A stretch of DNA of 47,769 nt from an uncultured Clostridia bacterium (GTDB lineage: Bacteria > Bacillota > Clostridia > Oscillospirales > CAG-272). Under the pieces are notes generated by a model. It was not told where the DNA came from. It saw only the letters and a program-made list of their open reading frames with translations, and ran no database searches. How positions within the stretch are numbered: position 1 is the first letter of the stretch; each line of letters begins with the position of its first letter. Where the stretch lies: NCBI GenBank assembly GCA_944393415.1, contig CALYAD010000048.1:1-47769 (forward strand). The letters are read 5' to 3'. Below, piece after piece: positions 41,026 to 47,769 of the stretch. The position numbers were made by a program, and so were the translations under genes.

Positions 41026-41847
41026 ATGATTTATGATGGAAACAAAAAGGATACTACTGATTTTATATCAGATAGATGCTTGCAGGTAAACAGCTGCGGC
41101 TTTCAGCATATGCCGGTTGACTGTACGGTCATACGCGAAAAAGGAAGGTATGACTATCATATTCTTTTTATTGACAGCGGTGAGCTTGAGGTTAAACGAG
41201 GAGATAAGACGCAAATTTTGAGAAGAGGAAATATTGTTGTTTATGAACCGGGAGAAAAACACTGTTATACCTCAAAAAACGGTGTGTCTTCATTATGGCT
41301 GCATTTCGGAGGGACTGCGGCGCGGGAATTTCTTAAAACATTCGGACTTGAGGGAGGTATTTATACGTCGAATTTCAGTATCAGCGTTTTTGAGACGTTT
41401 TCCAATCTAATAAGGCAGTTTAATCAGACTGAATTAAAAAAATTCGCAATAGGTACATTGCTTACTCTTTTAGCTCACATATCCGACACAGTAAACAACA
41501 TACACATGGCTGAAAGTTCGGAAGCGGTCTCGGAAATTCTTACGTATATAAATATGCATTACAATAAAAAGCTTACTATCGACGAGCTGTCAAAAAAATC
41601 CGGATACTCAAAAAGCAGGTTTTCGCATCTCTTCTCGGATATCATGCATACTACCCCGCTTGCATATCAGAAAAATATCCGTCTGACAAACGCGTGCGAG
41701 CTTTTATCCGGAACGGGAATTTCGATAGGTGAGGTTGCCCGGAGCTGTGGGTTTAACGATCAGTTGTATTTTTGCCGTGTGTTTAAAAACAAATACGGTA
41801 TATCTCCAAGCGAATATCGCGGAAAAATAAAGGCTCAGAAGATTTAA
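41026..41847 (+). CDS. AraC-family regulator, divergent from the GH4 gene
   Basis: 273 residues from ATG 41026; the longer frame from 40978 begins inside the promoter. N-terminal cupin (about 1-120) with YHILFIDSGELEVKRGDK and VYEPGEKHCYTS, as in MsmR/raffinose-type regulators. C-terminal helix-turn-helix pair (LTIDELSKKSGYSKSRFSHLF and IGEVARSCGFNDQLYFCRVF) ending YGISPSEYR. Position back-to-back with an alpha-galactosidase gene, the classical setting of MsmR-like activators, supports galactoside-induced control. Confidence 0.88.
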   Translation: MIYDGNKKDTTDFISDRCLQVNSCGFQHMPVDCTVIREKGRYDYHILFIDSGELEVKRGDKTQILRRGNIVVYEPGEKHCYTSKNGVSSLWLHFGGTAAREFLKTFGLEGGIYTSNFSISVFETFSNLIRQFNQTELKKFAIGTLLTLLAHISDTVNNIHMAESSEAVSEILTYINMHYNKKLTIDELSKKSGYSKSRFSHLFSDIMHTTPLAYQKNIRLTNACELLSGTGISIGEVARSCGFNDQLYFCRVFKNKYGISPSEYRGKIKAQKI

Positions 41848-41981
41848 AAACGCAGGATGTTCATGTCCCGGAATAGACTTGAAAGGGAAATGTATTTTGA
41901 TTTGAGCAGAGCGTGATAGTTAAGTTAGATCAAATCAGCGTTCATACGCCTTTACGTTTTTTCCGGAGGCATTTTTGAAGG

Positions 41982-42021
41982 AGCTTTAAGGGGGAGCTTT
42001 TTCAAAAAGTTCCCCCTTAAA
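41982..42021. terminator. Long hairpin between convergent genes
   Basis: GCTTTAAGGGGGA and TCCCCCTTAAAGC arms with an inner AGCTTTTT/AAAAAGTT extension. No strong T-run on either side, so termination is probable but not certain. Confidence 0.5.
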
Positions 42022-42024
42022 GCA

Positions 42025-43374
42025 TTATACCGTTACGACCTTTGTATTATCGGATTTTGATGAAAAATTAAGACATTTTGTCGTTATTACTCCGTTAACG
42101 TTGATTTCAAGATTATATTCACCGAAAAATCCTTTGAATTCCGTATTTCCGTTATCGTCAGTAGTCAGTGCCTCCTCGGTGTGCCAGATTTTCTGTGTCA
42201 AATCTTTTATTTTATAATATGCGGGTTTCGGGGTCATATCGAAGCGGATAAGACCGCCGTGATAATAGTTTTCTCCAAGCATCATATCGCCCTTTGAAGA
42301 CATAATCTTTTGAGGATCGGACTCCGATACATGCGCGTATCCGTCAACCAAGTTCCAGTAGACGATCTGCTCAACGTTTGGATGTGAAAACCAAATCGAA
42401 TACAGTTTTTCAATGATCTCTGCCTGTATTTCCTCGTTCTCGGTTTCCCACGAATACGCCGGTATCGTTACCTCGGTAATTTGCAGCGGCTTTCCGAAAT
42501 TCGAATACAGATCCAGATGCGAATAAAGATTTACGGGGTCATAGGTTTTTCTTGTTTTTGCGTATTCTTCCTCTGATTTGTAGAACATGTGATATTGCAT
42601 TCCGATAGCATCGATTCTCGCGCCTTTGAGCATATTTGCCTCTGTGTATGCGTAATACTTATCGGTAGCACGGCACTTATCGATCCAGCAAAGCTCGCTC
42701 CATTCGTTTATAACCAATTGATTGTTTGGAAAATATTTTTCAGCGGTTTTGAAGCACCATTCAATAAAGTCCGGTTGATCGTAAAACGCGGTCTTACCTT
42801 TATCCCATTCCATCTCGTTTGTTACCTCGATAGTGCGGATCTTATCTGCGTAGCGCTCTGAGATCTCGGAATACCTCCTCTCAAGCTCTGTTTTGATTTC
42901 TTTAACACTCGCTCCATATAACCATTTCGGGAAAAACGCATCGTATGCCAAGGCATGCTCACGCGGTTCGATCCCATACCGCTCACAGAAATCGATGCAA
43001 AGGTCTGGAGATGGGCGCCTGTAGATTTTAGGACTGTCACCGGCATAACGCGGCTTTCCTCTTTCGGGCTCTAAAGCGTCCCAATAAAACGGAAGCGTCG
43101 CCATATTAAATACATCGGAAAAATATTTTTTGTAGGTTTCGTTTTTTTCTTCGTTTTCAAATTCGTCAAGCATAAAGATATTTGCGCCGAACCTGAATTC
43201 GTGTGATTTTTGTGCGACTTTTATTTTGGCATTCGGAATCGGCTTTCCATTAATATCAATAACTTTTATACCGCAATTACCTTTTCGATAATTTTCAATA
43301 CCGAAGGATATTTTTTTGTTTATGTAATCCTCTTGTTTTTCAAATAGTTCAAGAATCTTTTTTCTGTCTGACAT
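42025..43374 (-). CDS. GH10 endo-xylanase-like enzyme (no signal peptide)
   Basis: 449 residues. A short N-terminal beta domain (to about 60) leads into FGANIFMLDEF and the GH10 barrel. The acid/base Glu is in IEVTNEMEW and the nucleophile in LQITEVTIPA; FYWDALEPERGKPRY and MQYHMFY are further family segments. A C-terminal beta domain (about 385-449, with TDDNGNTEFKGFFGEYNLEI) follows. It has no export signal, so it likely cleaves imported xylo-oligosaccharides or aryl-xylosides. GAGGT precedes the ATG, with an extended -10 (TGATATAAT) near 43404-43409 on the minus strand. An AraC gene diverges from it. Confidence 0.85.
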   Translation of the reverse strand: MSDRKKILELFEKQEDYINKKISFGIENYRKGNCGIKVIDINGKPIPNAKIKVAQKSHEFRFGANIFMLDEFENEEKNETYKKYFSDVFNMATLPFYWDALEPERGKPRYAGDSPKIYRRPSPDLCIDFCERYGIEPREHALAYDAFFPKWLYGASVKEIKTELERRYSEISERYADKIRTIEVTNEMEWDKGKTAFYDQPDFIEWCFKTAEKYFPNNQLVINEWSELCWIDKCRATDKYYAYTEANMLKGARIDAIGMQYHMFYKSEEEYAKTRKTYDPVNLYSHLDLYSNFGKPLQITEVTIPAYSWETENEEIQAEIIEKLYSIWFSHPNVEQIVYWNLVDGYAHVSESDPQKIMSSKGDMMLGENYYHGGLIRFDMTPKPAYYKIKDLTQKIWHTEEALTTDDNGNTEFKGFFGEYNLEINVNGVITTKCLNFSSKSDNTKVVTV

Positions 43375-43453
43375 GTTCTGTACCTCTTATAATCGTTTGG
43401 GATATTATATCACGGCGCTAAAAGATTTAATACCTACAAACCGATAATATAGG

Positions 43454-43482
43454 TTGACTTTTCGAAACATATTTGATATAAT
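43454..43482 (+). promoter_or_regulatory. Promoter of the AraC gene at 43610
   Basis: TTGACT 43454-43459, 17 nt, TATAAT 43477-43482; transcription from about 43489 gives a 120-nt leader containing repeat copy F. Confidence 0.8.
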
Positions 43483-43515
43483 TGACAAAAACGAGGTAAA
43501 TGATGTAAACGACAT

Positions 43516-43609
43516 AACTTCGTGCAAGAAACAGGTTATTACACGTCTGAAATTTCTAACCGAAAATTTTTTGATTATTTTAGCTGCCCGAAGGCGGCAT
43601 GGTGAATTT
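43516..43609 (+). repeat. Structured leader repeat, copy F (diverged)
   Basis: CGTG/CACG and ATAAC/GTTAT stem regions replace the usual outer stem, then an AAATTTC...GAAAATTT hairpin and the conserved terminal AGCTGCCCGAAGGCGGC, followed by ATGGTGA as ribosome site for ATG 43610. Left half poorly conserved. Confidence 0.55.
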
Positions 43610-44371
43610 ATGATTTTCGAAAATGAATTGCTTTCGCTTAACATTTTAGATGTTCTCAAATTAAATCAAAAAAATATCAATATGAGAAATACCAAACGAA
43701 ACTTTGACGCATTGTCCTTTCGTTTGCGTACGGACGCCTGCCTTCAAACAGAAGAAAATGTATACCATTTAGAGAATAATTCGATCTGCTTCGTACCCGC
43801 CGGACTGGATTATAAGAGGTTCGCGACTGCGGATGAGCTGATAGTTGTGCACTTTAATGCAGCAAATTACGTAAACAAGGAGATCGAGCTTTTCAAACCT
43901 GAGGCTCCGGAGCGGTTTTCTGAGCTTTTTCGCTCTGTGCTGATGTGTTGGAACGCGAAAAAAACCGGATATAAATATCGCTGCACCGCCATGCTGTACG
44001 AAATTTTTGCAGAATGCTATGCGCAAAACGCAAAGTATCATACAAATAACTCAAGGATTAAAAACTCAATAACATATATATCTGAAAATTATAAAAAAAG
44101 TGACTTATCCATAAATGAGATAGCTAAACGATCTTTTATGAGTGAAGTATATTTCAGAAAAATTTTTAAGTCGGAGTTTGGAATTTCGCCAAAAAAATAT
44201 ATAGTAAAATTGCGGATACAAAACGCGATTGCGCTTATTACTACAGGATATTACTCGTTAAAGGAAGTCGCTTTTATGTCCGGGTATACTGATTATAAAT
44301 ATTTTTCAGTTGAATTTAAAAGGATAAAGGGAGTTTCCCCATCTGAATATTTATATAATTATCATAAATAG
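43610..44371 (+). CDS. AraC-family regulator, divergent from the GH10 gene
   Basis: 253 residues. ATG 43610 is chosen because GGTGA lies 5-9 nt upstream and the region before it is untranslated leader with the repeat element; the longer open frame from 43454 starts in the -35 box. N-terminal sensor (1-140) with NNSICFVPAGLDYKRF, C-terminal helix-turn-helix pair (LSINEIAKRSFMSEVYFRKIF and LKEVAFMSGYTDYKYFSVEF) ending KGVSPSEYL. Probable regulator of the xylan-type GH10 gene it faces away from. Confidence 0.88.
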   Translation: MIFENELLSLNILDVLKLNQKNINMRNTKRNFDALSFRLRTDACLQTEENVYHLENNSICFVPAGLDYKRFATADELIVVHFNAANYVNKEIELFKPEAPERFSELFRSVLMCWNAKKTGYKYRCTAMLYEIFAECYAQNAKYHTNNSRIKNSITYISENYKKSDLSINEIAKRSFMSEVYFRKIFKSEFGISPKKYIVKLRIQNAIALITTGYYSLKEVAFMSGYTDYKYFSVEFKRIKGVSPSEYLYNYHK

Positions 44372-44417
44372 GATAAAATCGGATTTATTAGTCCGGTTGT
44401 CAAAATCCGGGTAGCTT

Positions 44418-44456
44418 GAGGCGGAAGTCCAAACAGACTCCGCCTTATTTTTATTG
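44418..44456 (+). terminator. Terminator of the AraC gene at 43610
   Basis: AGGCGGA-AGTC and GACTCCGCCT arms with a CAAACA loop, then TTATTTTTATT. Confidence 0.85.
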
Positions 44457-44559
44457 AGGTTGTTTATTTACTGAGTCGCATTGTATTTTGAATCGGCCTA
44501 CAGTAATCGGGGAGGCAAACGCTGTGTTTAGAAAAACCATAATATACCGGATCTCAATC

Positions 44560-45312
44560 TCAGATTTTATATATTTTATTATTGGTTCTGTATTCCGATG
44601 GTGTTGAGCCCGTGTGAAGCCTGAATGTGCGGCAAAAATGGTAAGGATTTGAGAATCCGCAGCTTTCCGATATAGCCGACAGCTTCAGGGAGCCCTCGGA
44701 TAAAAGTTGTTTTGCCTTTTGCAGTCTGAGGTCTATAATAAATTGTTTTGGAGACGTTTTGAAATGCTTTTTGAAAAGCTGTCTGAAATAAACCTCGCTT
44801 ATATTGCATTCATTAGCTATGATTGAGTTTGTGAGATTTGGATCTGTATAATCGTTTTTTATAATTTGTACCGCGCGTCTTAACTCATACGGAATATTTC
44901 CGATGCAAAGCTTGTGCAGCATATCGTAAAATATACTGAATATTTTTGGTCTGCTGCCGTCAAAGCAGATCAAATTTTTCAATCTTTCATAATCGCTCAG
45001 CAGCTGCTGTCTTTCCTGAATATTGATAACGGTGATCGTATCGCACAGAAATTCCGTACAGTCAAAATTGATGACCGGGAAATGTCCCGTACTGTCGCCG
45101 CGGATAAAATAGCTTTGGTTTTTAGGCAAAATTATAGCGGTACTCGGATCGGAAACATATTCACGTCCTTCCTGAATATAGGTTATCTGACCGTCTATAC
45201 ACAATGAAAGACCGTAGTATTTTCTGTTCTGCATTTTCTCAAGACGACATTTTTCAGAAAAAACCGTAATGGCACCGGTTATCATGCTTATGACGACGTT
45301 TGACAGATTCAT
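44560..45312 (-). CDS. AraC-family regulator
   Basis: 250 residues. Sensor half (1-140) with STAIILPKNQSYFIRGD, C-terminal helix-turn-helix pair (LTNSIIANECNISEVYFRQLF and LSAISESCGFSNPYHFCRTF) ending TGSTPSEYRTN. GGAGG lies 8 nt before the ATG. It diverges from the SDR/dehydroquinase-like operon at 45542 across 230 nt, so it is the likely regulator of that operon. Convergent with the AraC gene at 43610. Confidence 0.9.
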   Translation of the reverse strand: MNLSNVVISMITGAITVFSEKCRLEKMQNRKYYGLSLCIDGQITYIQEGREYVSDPSTAIILPKNQSYFIRGDSTGHFPVINFDCTEFLCDTITVINIQERQQLLSDYERLKNLICFDGSRPKIFSIFYDMLHKLCIGNIPYELRRAVQIIKNDYTDPNLTNSIIANECNISEVYFRQLFKKHFKTSPKQFIIDLRLQKAKQLLSEGSLKLSAISESCGFSNPYHFCRTFRLHTGSTPSEYRTNNKIYKI

Positions 45313-45399
45313 GATTATATCCTCCGCAGAGTTATTGCTTTGATTAATTTTTATTCTGGATTTTGTATCGAAAACATCAAAATCATATCGGTTTTTAGA

Positions 45400-45428
45400 T
45401 TGATATTCTTCTTAAGGTACGGTATAAT
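45400..45428 (+). promoter_or_regulatory. Promoter of the SDR operon
   Basis: TTGATA 45400-45405, 17 nt, TATAAT 45423-45428; leader of about 105 nt. Confidence 0.7.
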
Positions 45429-45510
45429 TCTGAAGGAAAAAGCATCCATCGCCTTTTTGGACTTCGGCGCAGGAAGACCTCGCCGACTTGTTAGGGGCAA
45501 CTCACATAAA

Positions 45511-45535
45511 ACGCTGATTTGGCGTAAGAAAGGAA
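45511..45535 (+). repeat. Short hairpin plus ribosome-site module, copy 3
   Basis: ACGCTGATTTGGCGT hairpin then AAGAAAGGA before the SDR start at 45542; matches the modules at 29913 and 30815. Confidence 0.5.
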
Positions 45536-45541
45536 ATAACA

Positions 45542-46306
45542 ATGAATTTTAACGGAAAAGCAGCTATCTCCACCGGAGCGGCATCGGGAATGGGACTTTT
45601 GTTTGCGCAGAATTTTGCTGATCTTGGAGGTAACATTGTAATGTGCGATGTCAATGAAGAGGTATTGACGGAAAAGGTTTTTGATATTAACCAAAAGGGC
45701 AGAGGGAAGGCGGTAGGGGTTGTCTGCGATGTGCGCGATTACGCTCAGGTTTGCGCCGCGCGCGACAAAACCGTGGAGGCATTTGGAAGGATCGATATAA
45801 TGGCAAATTTTGCGGGAGGTACAGCGGTAAGAATGCAGAAAGTAAACAGGATGCTTTGTCCTGAATTTCCGGATGTACCGATCGGCGTATATGATTGGGG
45901 AATAGACGTGAATTTGAAGGGGCCATTTTATTTTGCTCATGCGGTACTGCGGCAGATGAGATTACAGAACAGTGGTCTTATTATCAATATCGGTTCGATT
46001 TCGGGAGCCGAGGGAGACGGATACGGGATCGAATATTCGACCTCAAAGGCGGGACTTATGTACGGGCTAACAAAATCCATCGCACAGTTTGGCTCAAAGT
46101 ACGGTATAAGATGTGTTTGTATTTCGCCCGGTCCCGTGTTGACCCGGGCGGATATGGCAAAAATGAAAACTTTACTCGGCAGAGCCGCAGAACCGCAGGA
46201 GATCATTGATCTGTGCCTGTTTGTCGCCTCGGAAAAGGGGCGGTTTATAAACGGTGAAAACATTATGATAGACGGCGGCAGGAACGCGGCAGGAAGGAAT
46301 TGCTGA
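45542..46306 (+). CDS. Short-chain dehydrogenase/reductase (SDR)
   Basis: 254 residues, classical SDR. N-terminal STGAASGMGLLFAQNF cofactor loop, Asp in NIVMCDVN (an acidic residue after strand 2 favours NAD over NADP), CDVRDY, NFAGG in place of NNAG, catalytic Ser in NIGSISG, YSTSK with Tyr and Lys, and ISPGPVLT. The C-terminus GENIMIDGGRN is standard. AAAGGA 7 nt upstream. First gene of an operon with a dehydroquinase-like gene 2 nt downstream, suggesting a cyclitol or quinate/shikimate-type oxidation. Confidence 0.88.
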   Translation: MNFNGKAAISTGAASGMGLLFAQNFADLGGNIVMCDVNEEVLTEKVFDINQKGRGKAVGVVCDVRDYAQVCAARDKTVEAFGRIDIMANFAGGTAVRMQKVNRMLCPEFPDVPIGVYDWGIDVNLKGPFYFAHAVLRQMRLQNSGLIINIGSISGAEGDGYGIEYSTSKAGLMYGLTKSIAQFGSKYGIRCVCISPGPVLTRADMAKMKTLLGRAAEPQEIIDLCLFVASEKGRFINGENIMIDGGRNAAGRNC

Positions 46307-46308
46307 TT

Positions 46309-47064
46309 ATGAAGGAGACATTTTTGGAGCATGGTAAGGCGCTTCTTACGGTTATGATCCAGGCGGACAATCCAGGCAGGATAAAGGAGCTTATCGATAG
46401 ATCCGTTCCCGAGGGGGCGGAGGCCTTCGGAATGCAGTTTGAGCAGATGAAAAGCGAATACAGAACAAAAGAGGTATACCGTGACTTGTTTTCATATGCG
46501 GGCGATAAGCCGGTATATGCCACAAACTACCGAGGCGGACACAATATGGGCAAGACTGACGATACACTTGCTGAGGAGATGCTTGAGATAGCCGATTGCG
46601 GAGCGGCTTTGTGCGACATCATGGGAGATTATTTTGACCGGCAGCCGGATGAGCTCGCAGTTGATCAGACGGCAATAGAAAGGCAAAAGGCGCTGATAAA
46701 AAAACTCCATGACAAGGGCGCACAGGTTTTGATGTCTTCGCACGTGTTGAAGTTCATCCCTGCCGAAAGAGTTCTTGAAATCGCATGGGAGCATCAAAGA
46801 CGCGGAGCGGATATATGCAAGATAGTAACCGGTGCCGAAAATATGGAGCAGCAGTTGGAAAATCTTAAAATTATAAATATGCTTAAAGAAAATTTGAAAA
46901 TTCCGTTTTTGTTTCTTTGCGGAGGGGAGTGCGGTATTTTAAGAAGGATAGGCGGTGAGCTTGGCTGCTGTATGTATTTATGTGTTCATGAGTATGATGC
47001 TCTTGCTACACCGCAGCAGCCGCTTTTAAAAAAAATAAAAGCTATACGGGATAATATGGCTTAG
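46309..47064 (+). CDS. Type I 3-dehydroquinate dehydratase-like protein
   Basis: 251 residues, TIM-barrel AroD-like. The catalytic pattern is visible: His in LMSSHVLKFIPAERV at the place of the AroD general base, Schiff-base Lys in ADICKIVTGAEN, and an early strand with EAFGMQFEQM. Type I DHQase turns 3-dehydroquinate to 3-dehydroshikimate. Divergence from biosynthetic AroD (for example KIVTGA where KIA is usual) and pairing with two SDR genes point to catabolism of a quinate-like or other cyclic polyol, or a related aldolase activity. AAGGAA 9 nt before ATG 46309. Confidence 0.72.
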   Translation: MKETFLEHGKALLTVMIQADNPGRIKELIDRSVPEGAEAFGMQFEQMKSEYRTKEVYRDLFSYAGDKPVYATNYRGGHNMGKTDDTLAEEMLEIADCGAALCDIMGDYFDRQPDELAVDQTAIERQKALIKKLHDKGAQVLMSSHVLKFIPAERVLEIAWEHQRRGADICKIVTGAENMEQQLENLKIINMLKENLKIPFLFLCGGECGILRRIGGELGCCMYLCVHEYDALATPQQPLLKKIKAIRDNMA

Positions 47065-47074
47065 GCGTAAACTA

Positions 47075-47647
47075 ATGAATTTCAAGGGTAAAACCGTACT
47101 TATAACGGGAGCGGCATGTGGAACAGGTCGTGCCGCAGCGATCAAATTTGCGCAGGGGGGTGCAAATCTTGCACTTGTGGATTTAGATATGAATAAGCTT
47201 CAGGACGTGAAAAAGGAAGCGGAAACATATACAATAAACGCTGATATTCGTCAGCGACGAGAAAAGAGTGTATGAAGTTGTTAAAGAAGCGGAAAATGCA
47301 TTTGGCAAAATAGATATACTTATAAATAATGCGGCAATTTGGAGATGCTGGGCGCCGTTTGTACTGATGAGTGGAGAAGGTTTATCGATATCAATATTAT
47401 GGGAGTTGTATTTTTTACAAAAGCTGTGTTGCCCAAAATGCTTGAAAACGGTTACGGAAAAATCGTAAATGTATCATCTGTTGCAGGTGTATACGGCAAT
47501 GCAAACATGGTGCATTATTCGGCGACAAAGGGCGCGCTTATCGCAATGACTAAAGCACTTGCGAAGGAGGTTGCGGACAAAGGAGTATTAATTAACTGTG
47601 TATCGCCCGGCAGCGTTAGTCCGAGTGAAAACAGAGATATGAATTAG
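47075..47647 (+). pseudogene. SDR gene with two frameshifts, ended by repeat copy G
   Basis: Classical SDR remains: VLITGAACGTGRAAAIKF, an acidic VDLD, then a +1 segment (about 47252-47344) carrying EKRVYEVVKEAENAFGKIDILINNAA, then back to the first frame for EWRRFIDINIMG, VSSVAG, YSATKGALI and NCVSPGSVSP. An extra base near 47252 and a missing base near 47344 explain the shifts; in the first frame a TGA occurs at 47273. The 3' end is lost: after SENRDMN the frame runs into TAG of repeat copy G, about 50 residues short of a normal SDR. Third gene of the 45542 operon. Confidence 0.8.
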
Positions 47648-47769
47648 CGTGAAAGATCAATCTGATCGCAACAAAATGCAGATAGTTTCACGCCCAAATT
47701 TTCTAAAAAGCTAAACGCTTTTTGCTTCGCAAAGCGAAGCCCGAAAATTTTTCATGCCTATTTTGTGCT
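47645..47769 (+). repeat. Structured leader repeat, copy G (cut by the window end)
   Basis: GCGTGAAA 47647-47654 / TTTCACGC 47686-47693, inner ATCTG/CAGAT, and the same three-way junction as copy E (GCTTCGC/GCGAAGC). One base differs from copy E in the ~125 nt available. Its left boundary falls inside an SDR gene. Confidence 0.85.

Noticed and set aside
1..47769. CRISPR array or prophage
   Set aside because: No regularly spaced short direct repeats with unique spacers and no phage structural, integrase or lysis genes were seen.

Overview
The window looks like a chromosomal segment from an uncultured anaerobic Clostridia bacterium (Oscillospiraceae/Ruminococcaceae-like). The reasons are low-to-mid GC, AAAGGA ribosome-binding sites, textbook TTGACA-17-TATAAT promoters, a Phe T-box leader, PPDK, a glycyl radical enzyme with its activase, seven AraC regulators and corrinoid-dependent methyl-transfer genes. 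No phage, CRISPR array or intact insertion sequence was seen.

Layout. 1-265: tandem copies of a structured leader repeat. 267-3962: an AraC gene, then a four-gene run (S66 LD-carboxypeptidase/MccF type, cytidine-deaminase type, P-loop kinase, hexapeptide acetyltransferase) that reads like small-molecule detoxification. 3962-6390: an AT-rich accessory stretch with a promoter-terminator unit (possible small RNA or leader), unknown proteins, one with a phased A-AAA-AAG slip site, and a possible IS3-family stub. 6392-16153: a corrinoid methyltransferase island with five divergent UroD/MtaA-family proteins, a corrinoid protein fused in frame to an AraC regulator, a RACo-type activator and two Cys-rich accessory proteins; the last methyltransferase carries an in-frame amber codon. 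16457-17440: a frameshifted unknown gene and tRNA-Ser(GGA). 17675-21565: a two-component system with small membrane proteins. 21844-26767: an unassigned glycyl radical enzyme plus activase, divergent from an AraC gene, and a further AraC gene. 27029-30737: an UlaG-like hydrolase, a sugar-acid dehydratase of the enolase superfamily, an intracellular GH16 and an SDR. 30851-31466: gene debris around another repeat copy. 31631-37838: ppdK, pheT, pheS and the T-box. 37985-45312: an AKR with ferredoxin clusters, GH4 alpha-galactosidase, GH10 and three AraC genes. 45542-47647: an SDR, a type I dehydroquinase-like enzyme and a decayed SDR ended by a repeat copy.

The most unusual signal is a dispersed 80-150 nt element seen in seven copies (1-158, 159-266, about 4552-4653, 20679-20772 minus strand, 30917-31065, about 43516-43609, 47645-47769). 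A full copy has a GCGTGAAA/TTTCACGC stem with an inner stem, an A/T-rich three-way junction or hairpin, then a GC-rich hairpin ending GGCGGC, followed by ATGGGAG or ATGGTGA that serves as the Shine-Dalgarno region of the next gene. Stems change on both sides between copies, so the fold appears conserved. Two near-identical copies 16.7 kb apart directly follow truncated reading frames, which suggests spread or cassette-like joining as well as a role as an RNA leader. The second is the AraC-corrinoid fusion, which could tie transcription of the methyl-transfer genes to corrinoid state.
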